DNA of 64,000 nt from Paenibacillus albidus (GCF_014644435.1 NZ_BMKR01000015.1:94050-158049); one strand, 5' to 3'. Shown: positions 27,177 to 35,849, counted from the first letter of the stretch. Program-made: numbers and translations. The notes: generated by a model not told the origin, from the sequence alone.

Positions 27177-28141
27177 CTCGAATGACTCCCGTCCTTCTTG
27201 GGCTCTTGGTTTAAACTATGGATAAAGCAGTCCAGAAAAGCGGGCGCGTCCACCTCCAGGCAGACACTGACGTTCTGCGGGCGGTTCAGCCGGTTCTGGA
27301 AATCGCATACGGTCTGCCCGTCGCACAATTCGCTGCGTGTCTCCACATCTACATAGAAATCCTGTACAGTCACAAAGTCACGATTCAGAGCCACGCCCAC
27401 CGCCAGCGGATCATGCAGTGCACAGGCCTGTACCCCATTGCGTTCAAAGTAACGCTGACGGTAATCGGCTGTGCTTGTCTCCACATACTCCGCAATGACC
27501 GGGTGATTCAACCGGGCGATATCCTGCTCGCTGAGCAGCGCCTGGCGCGTCACATCCAGCCCGACCAGCGTCAACCGCTTAAAGCCTGCGGCCAGCACCT
27601 GCTTCGCAGCTTCGGGGTCGACATACATGTTGTACTCTGCCGTCGGCGTAATATTGCCGAAGCCTTTGACCACCCCGCCCATCACAATCACTTCGGCGGT
27701 GTGGTCAATCAGCTCCGGACATTTGGCCAGCGCTTCGGCCAGGTTAGTCAGCGGCGCGGTCATAATCAGCGTGACTTCGCCTGAATGCTCCATCACCTGA
27801 CGGATCATGAAATCGGCAGCCGCTTCGGCTTCAGCCTGTTTGGACACCGTCATGTCTGCGAGCGCACCGCCAAGCCCGTCCTTGCCATGTACCCGGTGTT
27901 CAAAATGCTCTTCCCGCCGGAGCGGTTTCGAAGCTCCACGGTAGACCGGTATCCCGGCGGATACACCAAGCAGCTGCAGAATTTTGCATGTATTTTCGGT
28001 CGCCTGATCCAGAGACACATTGCCGCTGACTGTGGTGATACCGAGAATATCGAGTTGACCGCTGGTTACAGCCAGCATGATCGCCAGCGCATCATCCACA
28101 CCGGTATCCACATCGAGAATGACTTTTTTGCGTGCACTCAT
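27173..28141 (-). CDS. Nucleoside hydrolase (IunH/RihB family)
   Basis: Splits the N-glycosidic bond of nucleosides to free base and ribose. 322 residues with the calcium-site motif DVDTGVDDALAIMLA at the N terminus, plus VIMGG and HDPLAVGVAL. Specificity cannot be read from sequence. It lies between the binding protein (3 bp upstream) and the permease (4-bp overlap), which ties its reaction closely to the transporter. No good ribosome site is visible, so it probably relies on coupling to the binding-protein gene. Confidence 0.94.
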   Translation of the reverse strand: MSARKKVILDVDTGVDDALAIMLAVTSGQLDILGITTVSGNVSLDQATENTCKILQLLGVSAGIPVYRGASKPLRREEHFEHRVHGKDGLGGALADMTVSKQAEAEAAADFMIRQVMEHSGEVTLIMTAPLTNLAEALAKCPELIDHTAEVIVMGGVVKGFGNITPTAEYNMYVDPEAAKQVLAAGFKRLTLVGLDVTRQALLSEQDIARLNHPVIAEYVETSTADYRQRYFERNGVQACALHDPLAVGVALNRDFVTVQDFYVDVETRSELCDGQTVCDFQNRLNRPQNVSVCLEVDAPAFLDCFIHSLNQEPKKDGSHSR

Positions 28142-28144
28142 GGA

Positions 28145-29230
28145 TTAGCCGCCAATCTCACGGTTCCAGCGGTCCGTCCATTCGGAAATATGCTGGTTCA
28201 CGAAAGACATATCCAGCTTGCGCAGCTTCCCGATAACATCGGCACCATAGGTCACGCCTTTCGCTTCATCTTCCGTCAATACGACTTCCGTGTTTACTGG
28301 GGAATCCACTTTCGCTTTGGCGGACTTCTCCTGTACTTCCTTGCTAAGCTGCCAGTTGATGAATTCCTCGGCTAGCTTCTTGTTGTTGCTGCCCTTCACC
28401 ACGTTAATTGTGTTCATTACCGCATAAGCTCCTTCGGTAGGGGCCACGAATTTGGCATCCGGCACAGCAGCTTGCAGGTCCTTGAAGTACATTTCCATGA
28501 TCGGACCACCGGCAATTTCCTCCTGGCCGAACATGTTCACATATTCGGAGGTCTGGCTGTAATATTTCACGACGCTGGCGTCCAGTTCTTTCTGCTTCGC
28601 AAAAGATTGGTCCTCATTAAACTCCGTGCTGCCCGCAACCACCGAAGCGGCATCCACGATCATTGGACCTGCGGTGGCCGTAATAGCCGGCAGCGTCAGG
28701 TTATTGTCGAAGGCGGTCCACATATCCGCCCAGGAATTCACTTCACCTTTAACCAGAGCGGGGTTATACGCGATACCGAGACGGCCTACGGTGTAGGCTG
28801 GGCCATATTCTTCGCCAAGCGGAGCTTTGGCAATGTCATACAGCTTGCCGATGTTTGGAATGTTGGCACGGTCTACCGTATCAAAGAGCTTTTCGTCAAT
28901 CCCCTGCTGTGCATAGTAATCCGACAAGTAGATAACATCCACATCGGAGCTGCCTTGACGGATTTTGTTCAGACGTTCGGCGTTGTAGCCGATTTCGACC
29001 ACGATTTTGACGTTATGTTCTTTTTCAAACGGGGCATAGACGGCTTCCTTGAAAAAGTCCTCCGAGAATCCCCACGTCGAGATCACAAGCTCTGCAGGTG
29101 CCGAAGTCTCTGCCCCTTCAGAAGCTGCACCGTTATTCGTTGCTCCGTTGTTATTCCCGGCAGTGCCGCAGGCTGCAAGCAGCGAAGTAAGTGTAACGGC
29201 CAGACCCATTTTCATCCATTTTCTCATCAT
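28145..29230 (-). CDS. Substrate-binding lipoprotein, PotD-like
   Basis: 361 residues. The signal peptide ends in a lipobox LLAAC, followed by an Asn/Gly/Thr/Ala-rich spacer. The mature part is a cluster D-type binding protein (STWGFSEDFF, VDVIYLSDYYAQQG, VGRLGIAYNP). PotD relatives bind spermidine or putrescine, but this operon also encodes nucleoside hydrolase and adenine deaminase, so a purine nucleoside or related compound is the likelier ligand. AGGGAGG precedes tandem ATG codons; the second, at 29227, has slightly better spacing. First gene of the operon. Confidence 0.92.
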   Translation of the reverse strand: MMRKWMKMGLAVTLTSLLAACGTAGNNNGATNNGAASEGAETSAPAELVISTWGFSEDFFKEAVYAPFEKEHNVKIVVEIGYNAERLNKIRQGSSDVDVIYLSDYYAQQGIDEKLFDTVDRANIPNIGKLYDIAKAPLGEEYGPAYTVGRLGIAYNPALVKGEVNSWADMWTAFDNNLTLPAITATAGPMIVDAASVVAGSTEFNEDQSFAKQKELDASVVKYYSQTSEYVNMFGQEEIAGGPIMEMYFKDLQAAVPDAKFVAPTEGAYAVMNTINVVKGSNNKKLAEEFINWQLSKEVQEKSAKAKVDSPVNTEVVLTEDEAKGVTYGADVIGKLRKLDMSFVNQHISEWTDRWNREIGG

Positions 29231-29331
29231 AATAACCTCCCTAAGTTTGGATCATTCGGTCATACAGTGATTGCGGTTTTCGCCTCAGCACCCCCTACAG
29301 CTAATCAAATCTTACTATCCCCAATTTTTCA

Positions 29332-29376
29332 CATAAAAAAAAGAAAAGTATTCTTGTGTGAACAAGAACACTTCTC
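29332..29376 (-). terminator. Terminator after the DUF2294-like gene
   Basis: On the minus strand a 14-bp stem (29363-29376 with 29343-29356, one G-U type pair) ends in a run of nine T. It lies between the DUF2294-like stop and the start of the ABC operon leader. Confidence 0.8.
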
Positions 29377-29496
29377 TTCGTAAAAACAAAGGAAAAGAGC
29401 TACCCGTTATGAAAGGACGGTCTTCGCTTAAGATAGATCAAAAACGAAAATCCGTGAGTATCCATTTATCAACTGCCGTTTGTGCATAAACCGTTT

Positions 29497-29835
29497 CTAA
29501 CCTACAACTATGTTCGTAAAAGCCCATTGGGTCGGTGCATCGTAATCCCTAAGCAGAACCTCGATGTTAAGTCCCATCTCTTCTTCGAGTCTTTCCTTGA
29601 ATTTCTTCTTAAAGAGAAGCGACATTCGGAAGTCGACTTCCTGCTTAAGCTCCGGCGCCTCCCCTTCCAGTGCGGAAGAACGGGGGGATCTGCGGTGTTT
29701 GGCGTGAAAGGTAATCACCCGCTGATCGACAGTTACACGGAGCAGGGTGGTTCCGAACCCAAACAATTCTTTGGAAAGCTCGTTGTAGATCTGGCACATC
29801 TTCTTCTTGTCTTCATTATTGTCCAGTTCTGCCAT
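29497..29835 (-). CDS. DUF2294-like small protein
   Basis: 112 residues, cytoplasmic, no signal peptide. It resembles the DUF2294 family by IYNELSKELFGFGTTLLRVTV, FHAKHRRSPRS and LLRDYDAPTQWAFTN. The function of the family is unknown. GAAGGTGG precedes the ATG. Single gene with its own terminator at 29332-29376. Confidence 0.75.
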   Translation of the reverse strand: MAELDNNEDKKKMCQIYNELSKELFGFGTTLLRVTVDQRVITFHAKHRRSPRSSALEGEAPELKQEVDFRMSLLFKKKFKERLEEEMGLNIEVLLRDYDAPTQWAFTNIVVG

Positions 29836-30024
29836 GAAACCACCTTCAAAAACAGAATATCGTACAATCCGTTCATCAACAATTGCTATTATACATAATT
29901 ATTGCATTTCGGGCAAGAAAAAAGCCAAACATAACATTAAAGTAACGCCAAACACGAACAATGTACGACAAACCGGGTACTCCCGACTTCAAATTTCTGT
30001 ATAACGGTTAGTTGAAGCGCGGAG

Positions 30025-31866
30025 TTAATGAATATAAGTGTAGTGCGCCGAATCAAACTGCGGGCCCGACTTCTCATAGGTGAACCAGTACTCGACACTG
30101 CTGCCGCCACCTAAGCCGCTGACCGTGTGCCGCCAGGTACCGGAGGCAAGGGACATGCGGTGGTTCAGCTGCGGACCGCCATTGATCTTATAATGTACAT
30201 CCACATAAAGCGCGGGTATGACCGGTGTGATATAAAGGCTAACTTCTGTCGAAGACAGTTTAGTTCCTCCTGCCGTGAAGTCCGGGGTGACATGTTCACC
30301 GCCACCGTTGTCAGCCGGATCGGTCGTAACCGTCACTGCATTGCTGGCGGCCGAGAGGTTGCCTGCGGCATCCATAGCTTTTACCGTAAAAGTATACGCG
30401 GTGGCGGCCGTCAGTCCGCTGATGGTAGCTGACGTTCCTGTCACCGCAGCCACCTCTGCTCCTCCCCGGTACACACGGTACCCGGTAACTCCGGTATTGT
30501 CGGTCGACGCAGACCAGCTTAAGCTTGCGGTGGTACCGGTCTTGCCTGTTGCCGCGAGGTTAGCCGGTGCTGTCGGTGGGGTGGTATCCCCCGGGTTGCT
30601 GCCCCCGGTGAGATATTGACTGGTGAACGGATTGAACCGGTGCAGGGACAGAATCAGCCAGCCGGTGCTGGAGACGCAGTTTTGCTGGGCCATCACCCAA
30701 TAGCTGTTGCTGGTGCCTTTCAGTGAATAGGGGATGCCGCCGAGGGAAGCGCCGCTTGTGCCTTGTTTTTTGATAATCTCCATGTTGATAGTGTCCGCTT
30801 TGGCGGTATTTCCCTGCAAGTAATAAGCCAGCGACATAAAGGCGCTCCCTTCAAACCAAACATCCGCGCCCGTATGCCCGATCTGGTTGCCGTTGTCATC
30901 GTAAGCCGGCAGCACCTCATCGGTCCAGTCAAAATCATAACCTGTCAGTGTCTGCCCGGCGTCATTGTAGGTCAACGTTTGCTTGTAGCGCGGATTGGCC
31001 AGCGTGCCCGGTGTGCCGGAGGCATTCTCGACATAGGCGAGACTTGCGCCATAATTACGGGTTCCCGTAGACCCTAAAGCCAGCACGGCCCAAGGATTGA
31101 CATCGAGCGGAATTTTGGGGTCGATCAGGTTGGTATCGTTTTTCCAGCCCCCCTTGAATCGTTTGGCGCTTTCGTCCCACACGTAGGTATCGAGGAAGCT
31201 TTTAACACCATTTGCTGCACTGGTATACACCGCCGTCTTCGAAGATTCTACCGAAGCAAAATATTGCAGTACCCGGTAAATATCAATATTGTGTTCGGTA
31301 GAGCTCCAGGGCTCATCCGAGTTGGCCCAGGCACTCCAGCCCCCGGCGATCCCGCCGTTTGCTTGTTGATACTGCAGGCTCCAGTCCAGCGCTTTAAGCG
31401 CCATCGGACGGTACCGGGTATCATTATATTGCTTCTCATAAGCCATCGCCGCCATCGCCATCCACACTACAGGCCCTACATGCTTGCGGATTTCTTCCCC
31501 ATAGCCGTTGTTGTACCAATACGAATTCAGCCAGTATCCGGATGGGTCCTGAATATCCCGCATTTTATTCAATACCTTTTCGGCCCGGGCACGTTCGCCT
31601 TTGACGATGAAAGCTATCGACGCCACTGCCTGGTCATACGTGTATACAATCTGTTTCGGGTTATTCGGGCCCCAGAAATCTTCAAAGCTGTCCACCAATC
31701 CGTCAAAAGCATACCCCGACGTCGCATCCTGCTGATAAGACAGCCAGGTTAAGGCCCCATTTGATGCCTCACTCGCCGCATCCGCCCGGACCACACCCTG
31801 AACGGGCAGCATCAATCCCACTCCCAGCACAATCGCCATTCCCATCCGAACCCATTTGTTCTTCAT
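30025..31866 (-). CDS. Secreted modular protein: alpha-helical putative glycosidase, Fn3, CBM56-like
   Basis: 613 residues from the ATG at 31866 (GAGGAGG 6 nt upstream). A signal peptide ends near VVRADA. Residues about 30-420 are rich in Trp/Tyr and helical repeats (YDQAVASIAF, WMAMAAMAY, DVWFEGSAFMSLAYY), as in (alpha/alpha)6-barrel carbohydrate enzymes, but I cannot place it in a GH family. A fibronectin type III module follows (TPPTAPANLAAT to AVTVTTD), and the C-terminal 70 residues (VDVHYKINGG, YWFTYEKSG) resemble CBM56, a beta-1,3-glucan binder. A cre-like site lies upstream at 31932-31946. Confidence 0.75.
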   Translation of the reverse strand: MKNKWVRMGMAIVLGVGLMLPVQGVVRADAASEASNGALTWLSYQQDATSGYAFDGLVDSFEDFWGPNNPKQIVYTYDQAVASIAFIVKGERARAEKVLNKMRDIQDPSGYWLNSYWYNNGYGEEIRKHVGPVVWMAMAAMAYEKQYNDTRYRPMALKALDWSLQYQQANGGIAGGWSAWANSDEPWSSTEHNIDIYRVLQYFASVESSKTAVYTSAANGVKSFLDTYVWDESAKRFKGGWKNDTNLIDPKIPLDVNPWAVLALGSTGTRNYGASLAYVENASGTPGTLANPRYKQTLTYNDAGQTLTGYDFDWTDEVLPAYDDNGNQIGHTGADVWFEGSAFMSLAYYLQGNTAKADTINMEIIKKQGTSGASLGGIPYSLKGTSNSYWVMAQQNCVSSTGWLILSLHRFNPFTSQYLTGGSNPGDTTPPTAPANLAATGKTGTTASLSWSASTDNTGVTGYRVYRGGAEVAAVTGTSATISGLTAATAYTFTVKAMDAAGNLSAASNAVTVTTDPADNGGGEHVTPDFTAGGTKLSSTEVSLYITPVIPALYVDVHYKINGGPQLNHRMSLASGTWRHTVSGLGGGSSVEYWFTYEKSGPQFDSAHYTYIH

Positions 31867-31931
31867 ACTTTGCCTCCTCAAATCATAATGGATGAAGCAG
31901 CATTCCATGGCTGACCGACAGCAATCCGTCT

Positions 31932-31946
31932 TCTAAAGCGCTTTCA
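31932..31946 (-). promoter_or_regulatory. Candidate cre site (CcpA) of the secreted glycosidase gene
   Basis: Minus-strand TGAAAGCGCTTTAGA contains the perfect core AAAGCGCTTT and matches the ideal cre TGAAAGCGCTTTCA at 12 of 14 positions. It is about 66 bp upstream of the start codon. The rest of the 31867-32143 gap shows no supported gene; a 60-codon open frame at 31944-32126 has no ribosome site. Confidence 0.6.
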
Positions 31947-32143
31947 CAAATCATAATCATGCTTTATTACTGCTGTTGCCGGGGATTCACTCTCATTTTC
32001 TGTGCTCAGGGGCTTGGAGTCAAACCATTTTTTATAAAATAATCCGAAACAAGGCGAAACACCCAAATTATACATTTTAAAAATCAGGCGAAAGCCCTCA
32101 ACATCAGGCTGCACATTCGTTATCACGCAAATAGGCTGCTGCC

Positions 32144-32176
32144 AAAAAAAGCCCGCACGGGAAACCCGCGCAGGCT
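32144..32176 (-). terminator. Terminator of the TerD-vWA gene
   Basis: On the minus strand AGCCTGCGCGGG-TTT-CCCGTGCGGGCT is followed by seven T (one G-U pair in the stem). Confidence 0.9.
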
Positions 32177-32226
32177 TGGAAGATGTCTTTTACCGAAATA
32201 TATTTAATAAGTGCATAACGCTGGAG

Positions 32227-33603
32227 TTACGACTGCAAAACCCCCTGGGCCCGTGCAGCCCGCAGCCATCCCGGATACTCGTTGAACAGACGGTCATAGA
32301 GTTCCTCATCACTGACCTTGTCCATATCATCAAGCGCAAAGAAGTCGGCATTGTCCACAACCCGTCCTTGCAGATCATCCAGCTGGCGCAGCACACCATA
32401 ATCAGCGTTGCCGATTCCGACAAACTGCCAGAAGATATTGTGTCTCGAGCTATCGACCAGAAGCTTGGAAATTTTCTTGGTCTCATAAATACCCCCGTCA
32501 CTGAAAAAAACCACATAGGTGGGCACAGGGCTTGGACTTTCTTTTGTGTATTTCTTGATGACATCCTCCATCACCACGGGTTCATTGTTACCGGCCCCGA
32601 GACCTCCAAATACACGCGGTGCGGGATACGTCCGTTTTACGTAATCCTCATAATCGTTTTCGCCCACACTGGGCATCCGTTTGCTTTTGGAGCCGAAGAA
32701 CCAGACATCCAGAATTCCGTCATCGTCCATACTGGCAGCCACCGCAAGCACACGTTCAAACGCCCGCTGGACAACCCCCTTTTGGTACAAGGCTGACATG
32801 GAGCCGGAAGCGTCGATGACCACGGCGACCCGCGCTTTTTCCTGTTCAATGTTCTTTTTGCGCAGGGAGAGCGTCACTTTCTGCTTGAGAAGATCAATCT
32901 TTGTCAGGTTGAGCTTGGATGGTGCAGCTGGCGGTGCCGGTGTCCCGGAAGGAGACCCGGTGCTGGAAGCGGCTGCAGCTTCGGAACGGGAAGCCGCTGC
33001 ACCTGGGGCAAAGGCTTGCGGGCTGATCCGGGTTGACGAAGCCGCTGGCGGAGTGGCTGGCTGCTGTGCCGGGGCCTCGTCCTCCACCTCAACGCCATGT
33101 GCTTCAGCCAGCGGCTTCAGGCCGCCGTGAAACCCCCGGCCTACCGCCCGCAGCTTAAAGCCGGCAGCATGCCTGTACAACTCGGCCAACACTAGCGAGG
33201 TCTCCTCATTCCCTTCTGTAATGTCATACACCAGTTCGGTTTGATCTGTAGCCGCCGTGATCCGGCACCCGCGCACCTCCGCAAATGTGCCGGGGCCATC
33301 CAGAGTCACGGCAAATACACATTTGTCCACAGCAGAAGACTGCAGCGCCTGCAGATTAATCACAAACTCCCCGCTGTGCTTATCCATGGGATGGAATTGG
33401 ACGATCCTTGCCGGGTCCGCCGGCTGGTTATAGAACACAAAAAAATCATCGGATGGCACCTTGCCATCTGCACCCACCATAAAGCAGCTGAGATCCAGCT
33501 CAGCCGGGGAAGCGCTGCAGGAGATCCGGATCTTGGCCTGGGCCGCGGAATCCTCCAGTTTGGCATTTGACCCGGTAATCAGATGGGTAGGGGACACACT
33601 CAT
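32227..33603 (-). CDS. TerD-domain and vWA-domain fusion (tellurium-resistance family)
   Basis: About 458 residues from the ATG at 33603, chosen for AAGGAG 9 nt upstream. Residues 1-190 are a TerD-type domain (SDDFFVFYNQ, VFAVTLDGP, LVLAELYRHAAGFKLRAVG). A Pro/Ala/Ser-rich linker of about 70 residues leads to a vWA domain with MIDAS motif DASGSM and later VVFFSDGG, as in TerF. Ter proteins act in stress and phage-defence responses of unclear mechanism. The gene stands alone, without terZABCDE neighbours. A terminator follows. Confidence 0.9.
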   Translation of the reverse strand: MSVSPTHLITGSNAKLEDSAAQAKIRISCSASPAELDLSCFMVGADGKVPSDDFFVFYNQPADPARIVQFHPMDKHSGEFVINLQALQSSAVDKCVFAVTLDGPGTFAEVRGCRITAATDQTELVYDITEGNEETSLVLAELYRHAAGFKLRAVGRGFHGGLKPLAEAHGVEVEDEAPAQQPATPPAASSTRISPQAFAPGAAASRSEAAAASSTGSPSGTPAPPAAPSKLNLTKIDLLKQKVTLSLRKKNIEQEKARVAVVIDASGSMSALYQKGVVQRAFERVLAVAASMDDDGILDVWFFGSKSKRMPSVGENDYEDYVKRTYPAPRVFGGLGAGNNEPVVMEDVIKKYTKESPSPVPTYVVFFSDGGIYETKKISKLLVDSSRHNIFWQFVGIGNADYGVLRQLDDLQGRVVDNADFFALDDMDKVSDEELYDRLFNEYPGWLRAARAQGVLQS

Positions 33604-33641
33604 ATTATCGCTCTCCTTGCTGTCTGCTGAGGTATTATTGC

Positions 33642-33679
33642 AAAAAGAGCAGACAGCCCCTGGAAAGGTTCTGTCTGCT
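33642..33679 (-). terminator. Terminator of the L25 gene
   Basis: Minus strand AGCAGACAG / CTGTCTGCT, 9-bp perfect stem, 14-nt loop, then CTTTTTGC. Confidence 0.85.
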
Positions 33680-33730
33680 CCTGGTTCCAAAACGTTGATA
33701 CTCAAGTCGCCGATTGTAGACCCGTATCCT

Positions 33731-34351
33731 TTATTCTGCTGGCTTGTCCTCTTCAGTTGCTCCCACAACTTCCGGCTCTGCGGCTGCAGTATCCTCATCG
33801 GCAGGATCTGCCACGGTTACCGGTGGTGAGATACGGACAATCAATGTATCCTCAGGGGTCAGGATTTCCCAGCCTTCATGCTTTGGAAGATCGGAGACCA
33901 GCAATTGATCGCCGATATCCAGCCCGCTGATGTCTACCTCGAACGTGGCTTCCAAGTTATCCGGCAAGGTACGAATGTCCAGCTCGTACAATTCCACTTG
34001 CTGTACACCGCCGCTCTTCACGCCCACCGGATCGCCGGTGAAGTGGAAGGCTACCTTCGTATCCAGTTCAGCTTTCATATCAATTTGTTGGAAATCAATG
34101 TGCAGCAGCTGCCTGGAGAGCGGCTGGCGCTGGACTTCCTGTATCACAACATTTTTGGAGCCTGCGCCGGGCAGTTCCACCTTGAGAATAGCCCGCGGGT
34201 TCTTGTTCAGAATTTCGTTCACTGTCTTCGCTTCCGCTGTAAAGGATTGAGTATCTGAACCTGCACCGTAGACGACTACCGGTACAAAGCCTTTGCTTCT
34301 CTGCGCATTTGCTGATCCGGATCTTTCTGTCAAACGTACTGTCGTATTCAT
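33731..34351 (-). CDS. rplY: Ribosomal protein L25, long (CTC/TL5) form
   Basis: 206 residues from the ATG at 34351 (AGGAGG 8 nt upstream; a TTG two codons earlier is too close). The N-terminal L25 domain binds 5S rRNA and is followed by the beta-rich CTC domain (VELYELDIRTLPDNLEATFEVDIS) and an acidic tail. In Bacillus the homologue Ctc is a general stress protein. Here transcription appears to start from a SigA promoter at 34450-34479, and the leader contains a terminator hairpin. Confidence 0.94.
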   Translation of the reverse strand: MNTTVRLTERSGSANAQRSKGFVPVVVYGAGSDTQSFTAEAKTVNEILNKNPRAILKVELPGAGSKNVVIQEVQRQPLSRQLLHIDFQQIDMKAELDTKVAFHFTGDPVGVKSGGVQQVELYELDIRTLPDNLEATFEVDISGLDIGDQLLVSDLPKHEGWEILTPEDTLIVRISPPVTVADPADEDTAAAEPEVVGATEEDKPAE

Positions 34352-34374
34352 ATTCAATTCCTCCTAAGTAGGGA

Positions 34375-34417
34375 TTAAAAAACACAAGACCGATTAGATA
34401 TGTATGTCTAATCAGTC
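34375..34417 (-). terminator. Terminator hairpin inside the rplY leader (candidate attenuator)
   Basis: Minus strand GACTGATTAGA / TCTAATCGGTC, 11-bp stem with one G-U pair and 8-nt loop, followed by TTGTGTTTTTT. It sits about 25-65 bp downstream of the expected transcription start and ends just before the ribosome site. The upstream neighbour is on the other strand, so there is no minus-strand transcript for it to end other than that of rplY itself. Confidence 0.7.
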
Positions 34418-34449
34418 TCTTATTAACCATATTTGTCTGCATTGGAAAC

Positions 34450-34479
34450 AGTATAGCATTTGAGAACGGAACAAGTCAA
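34450..34479 (-). promoter_or_regulatory. SigA promoter of rplY
   Basis: On the minus strand TTGACT, 18 bp, TATACT. It is about 100 bp upstream of the rplY start. The region 34352-34618 holds this promoter, the leader hairpin and the divergent promoter region of the acetyltransferase gene. Confidence 0.65.
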
Positions 34480-34618
34480 AAACTCCATTTAAGCAATATT
34501 CATCCATATGTTTGCAATTAGTCCTGTTAATCCTTACGCTCAATCTCCTTGTTTTCTCGCTTTTTGCGACTTACAGTAGTAAAATAAAGGCAATCAAAAT
34601 AGTCGGGAGTGAAGATAC

Positions 34619-34915
34619 ATGGTACAGATTGTAGCAGGTGACCGGCGTTTTTATGTCGCCGGAGACAATAAGGACCTTGCCGAGATTACATACAGACAGG
34701 ATGGAGACAAGGGGGATTTGGTCATTGACCATACCCGGGTCTCGGAAGAACTGCGCGGGCAAGGGGCCGGGGAAGAATTGGTGCGGGCTGTCGTAGACAA
34801 AGCCCGTGAAGAAGGCTTGAAGATTGTACCGCTGTGTTCATACGCGGCTCATCAATTCAACAAGCATGCAGAGTACCATGATGTACTAAGCGGAAACGCC
34901 AACCTGTCTTCTTGA
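34619..34915 (+). CDS. Small GNAT-type N-acetyltransferase (YidJ-like)
   Basis: 98 residues. It matches the short GCN5-related family with only the acetyl-CoA core: ITYRQDGDKGDLVIDHTRVSE, then LRGQGAGEELVRAVVDKARE (the pyrophosphate-binding loop) and IVPLCSYAAHQFNKH. Substrate unknown. GGGAGTG lies before the ATG. It stands 82 bp before the next acetyltransferase gene. Confidence 0.88.
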   Translation: MVQIVAGDRRFYVAGDNKDLAEITYRQDGDKGDLVIDHTRVSEELRGQGAGEELVRAVVDKAREEGLKIVPLCSYAAHQFNKHAEYHDVLSGNANLSS

Positions 34916-34997
34916 AGAGGGCAGGAGCTCGTTTCCGCTAAACAACTTAACCTGTCAGGGCTTTGCAAGCCCTATTACATTTTAGGAGGAAACGGGT

Positions 34998-35849
34998 TTG
35001 ACTTCAGCTGACACATTGAGAAATATTGAGGAATTGCAGCAACGCTGCGAACAATACGACGGAATTTCATTGAAATTGAATTGGGATATGCTGCGTCAGC
35101 CTTCCGCTGCCGGAAATACGGAATGGCTGGTAACCTATGAAGATGAGCTGCTGGTCGGCTTTCTTGGACTGTACGGCTTCGGGAGTGAAATGGAGATCTG
35201 CGGCATGGTCCGCCCGGGCTACCGCCGCCGGGGAATATTCACCTCCCTCTGGAACCGGGCACAGTCCATCATCAAAAGGGGCCAGGTTACCACTTTACTG
35301 CTGAATACCCCTGCGGCTTCCGCTTCCGGCACCGCCTTTCTGGCCAAGCTGCCACTCACCTTCAATCATGCCGAATATCAGATGAAATGGAATGGGAACT
35401 CGTCCCCTTCCTTATCAGCCGATGCCAGTTCCGCAGGTGGTGAGGTCGTGTTGCGCCCGGCAATTCAGGAAGATACTCCTACGCTGATCCAATTGGACAG
35501 CCAAGGATTTGATATGACGGAAGAAGCGGCTGCAGAGGTCTACAAGCTGCATAAAGACGAAGGCATGCAGGAGCATATTATTATTGAGCTGAGCGGTCAG
35601 ACTGCCGGAAAAATGCGGCTATACACGGAAGATAATGAGACCTGGATCTACGGGCTCACGGTCTTTCCGAAACTGCGTGGCCTGGGCATTGGCCGCAGTG
35701 CCCTCCTGCAGACCATTGAACGGGAACAGCAGAACTATAATGGCGTCAATCTGGAGGTTTCTCTGGACAACCCCAATGCGCTGAAGCTGTATGAAAGCTG
35801 CGGCTTTGTCATCGTCAACAAACAGGATTATTACCGATACACCGGTTGA
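34998..35849 (+). CDS. Two-domain GNAT acetyltransferase
   Basis: 283 residues. The N-terminal half resembles a degenerate GNAT domain with GYRRRGIFTSLW; the C-terminal half is a complete one with VFPKLRGLGIGRSALLQTI and SLDNPNALKLYESCGFVIV. Acetyl-CoA dependent transfer to an unknown substrate. The start is a TTG with AGGAGGA upstream. A terminator follows at 35926-35972. Confidence 0.88.
   Translation: MTSADTLRNIEELQQRCEQYDGISLKLNWDMLRQPSAAGNTEWLVTYEDELLVGFLGLYGFGSEMEICGMVRPGYRRRGIFTSLWNRAQSIIKRGQVTTLLLNTPAASASGTAFLAKLPLTFNHAEYQMKWNGNSSPSLSADASSAGGEVVLRPAIQEDTPTLIQLDSQGFDMTEEAAAEVYKLHKDEGMQEHIIIELSGQTAGKMRLYTEDNETWIYGLTVFPKLRGLGIGRSALLQTIEREQQNYNGVNLEVSLDNPNALKLYESCGFVIVNKQDYYRYTG

Noticed and set aside
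29940..29970. PurBox-like sequence ACACGAACAAT
   Set aside because: Only one half-site is seen and no purine gene is placed to use it; the nearest gene is DUF2294-like.
31944..32126. 60-codon minus-strand open frame
   Set aside because: No ribosome site, no recognisable features, and it overlaps the promoter region and cre-like site of the secreted glycosidase gene.
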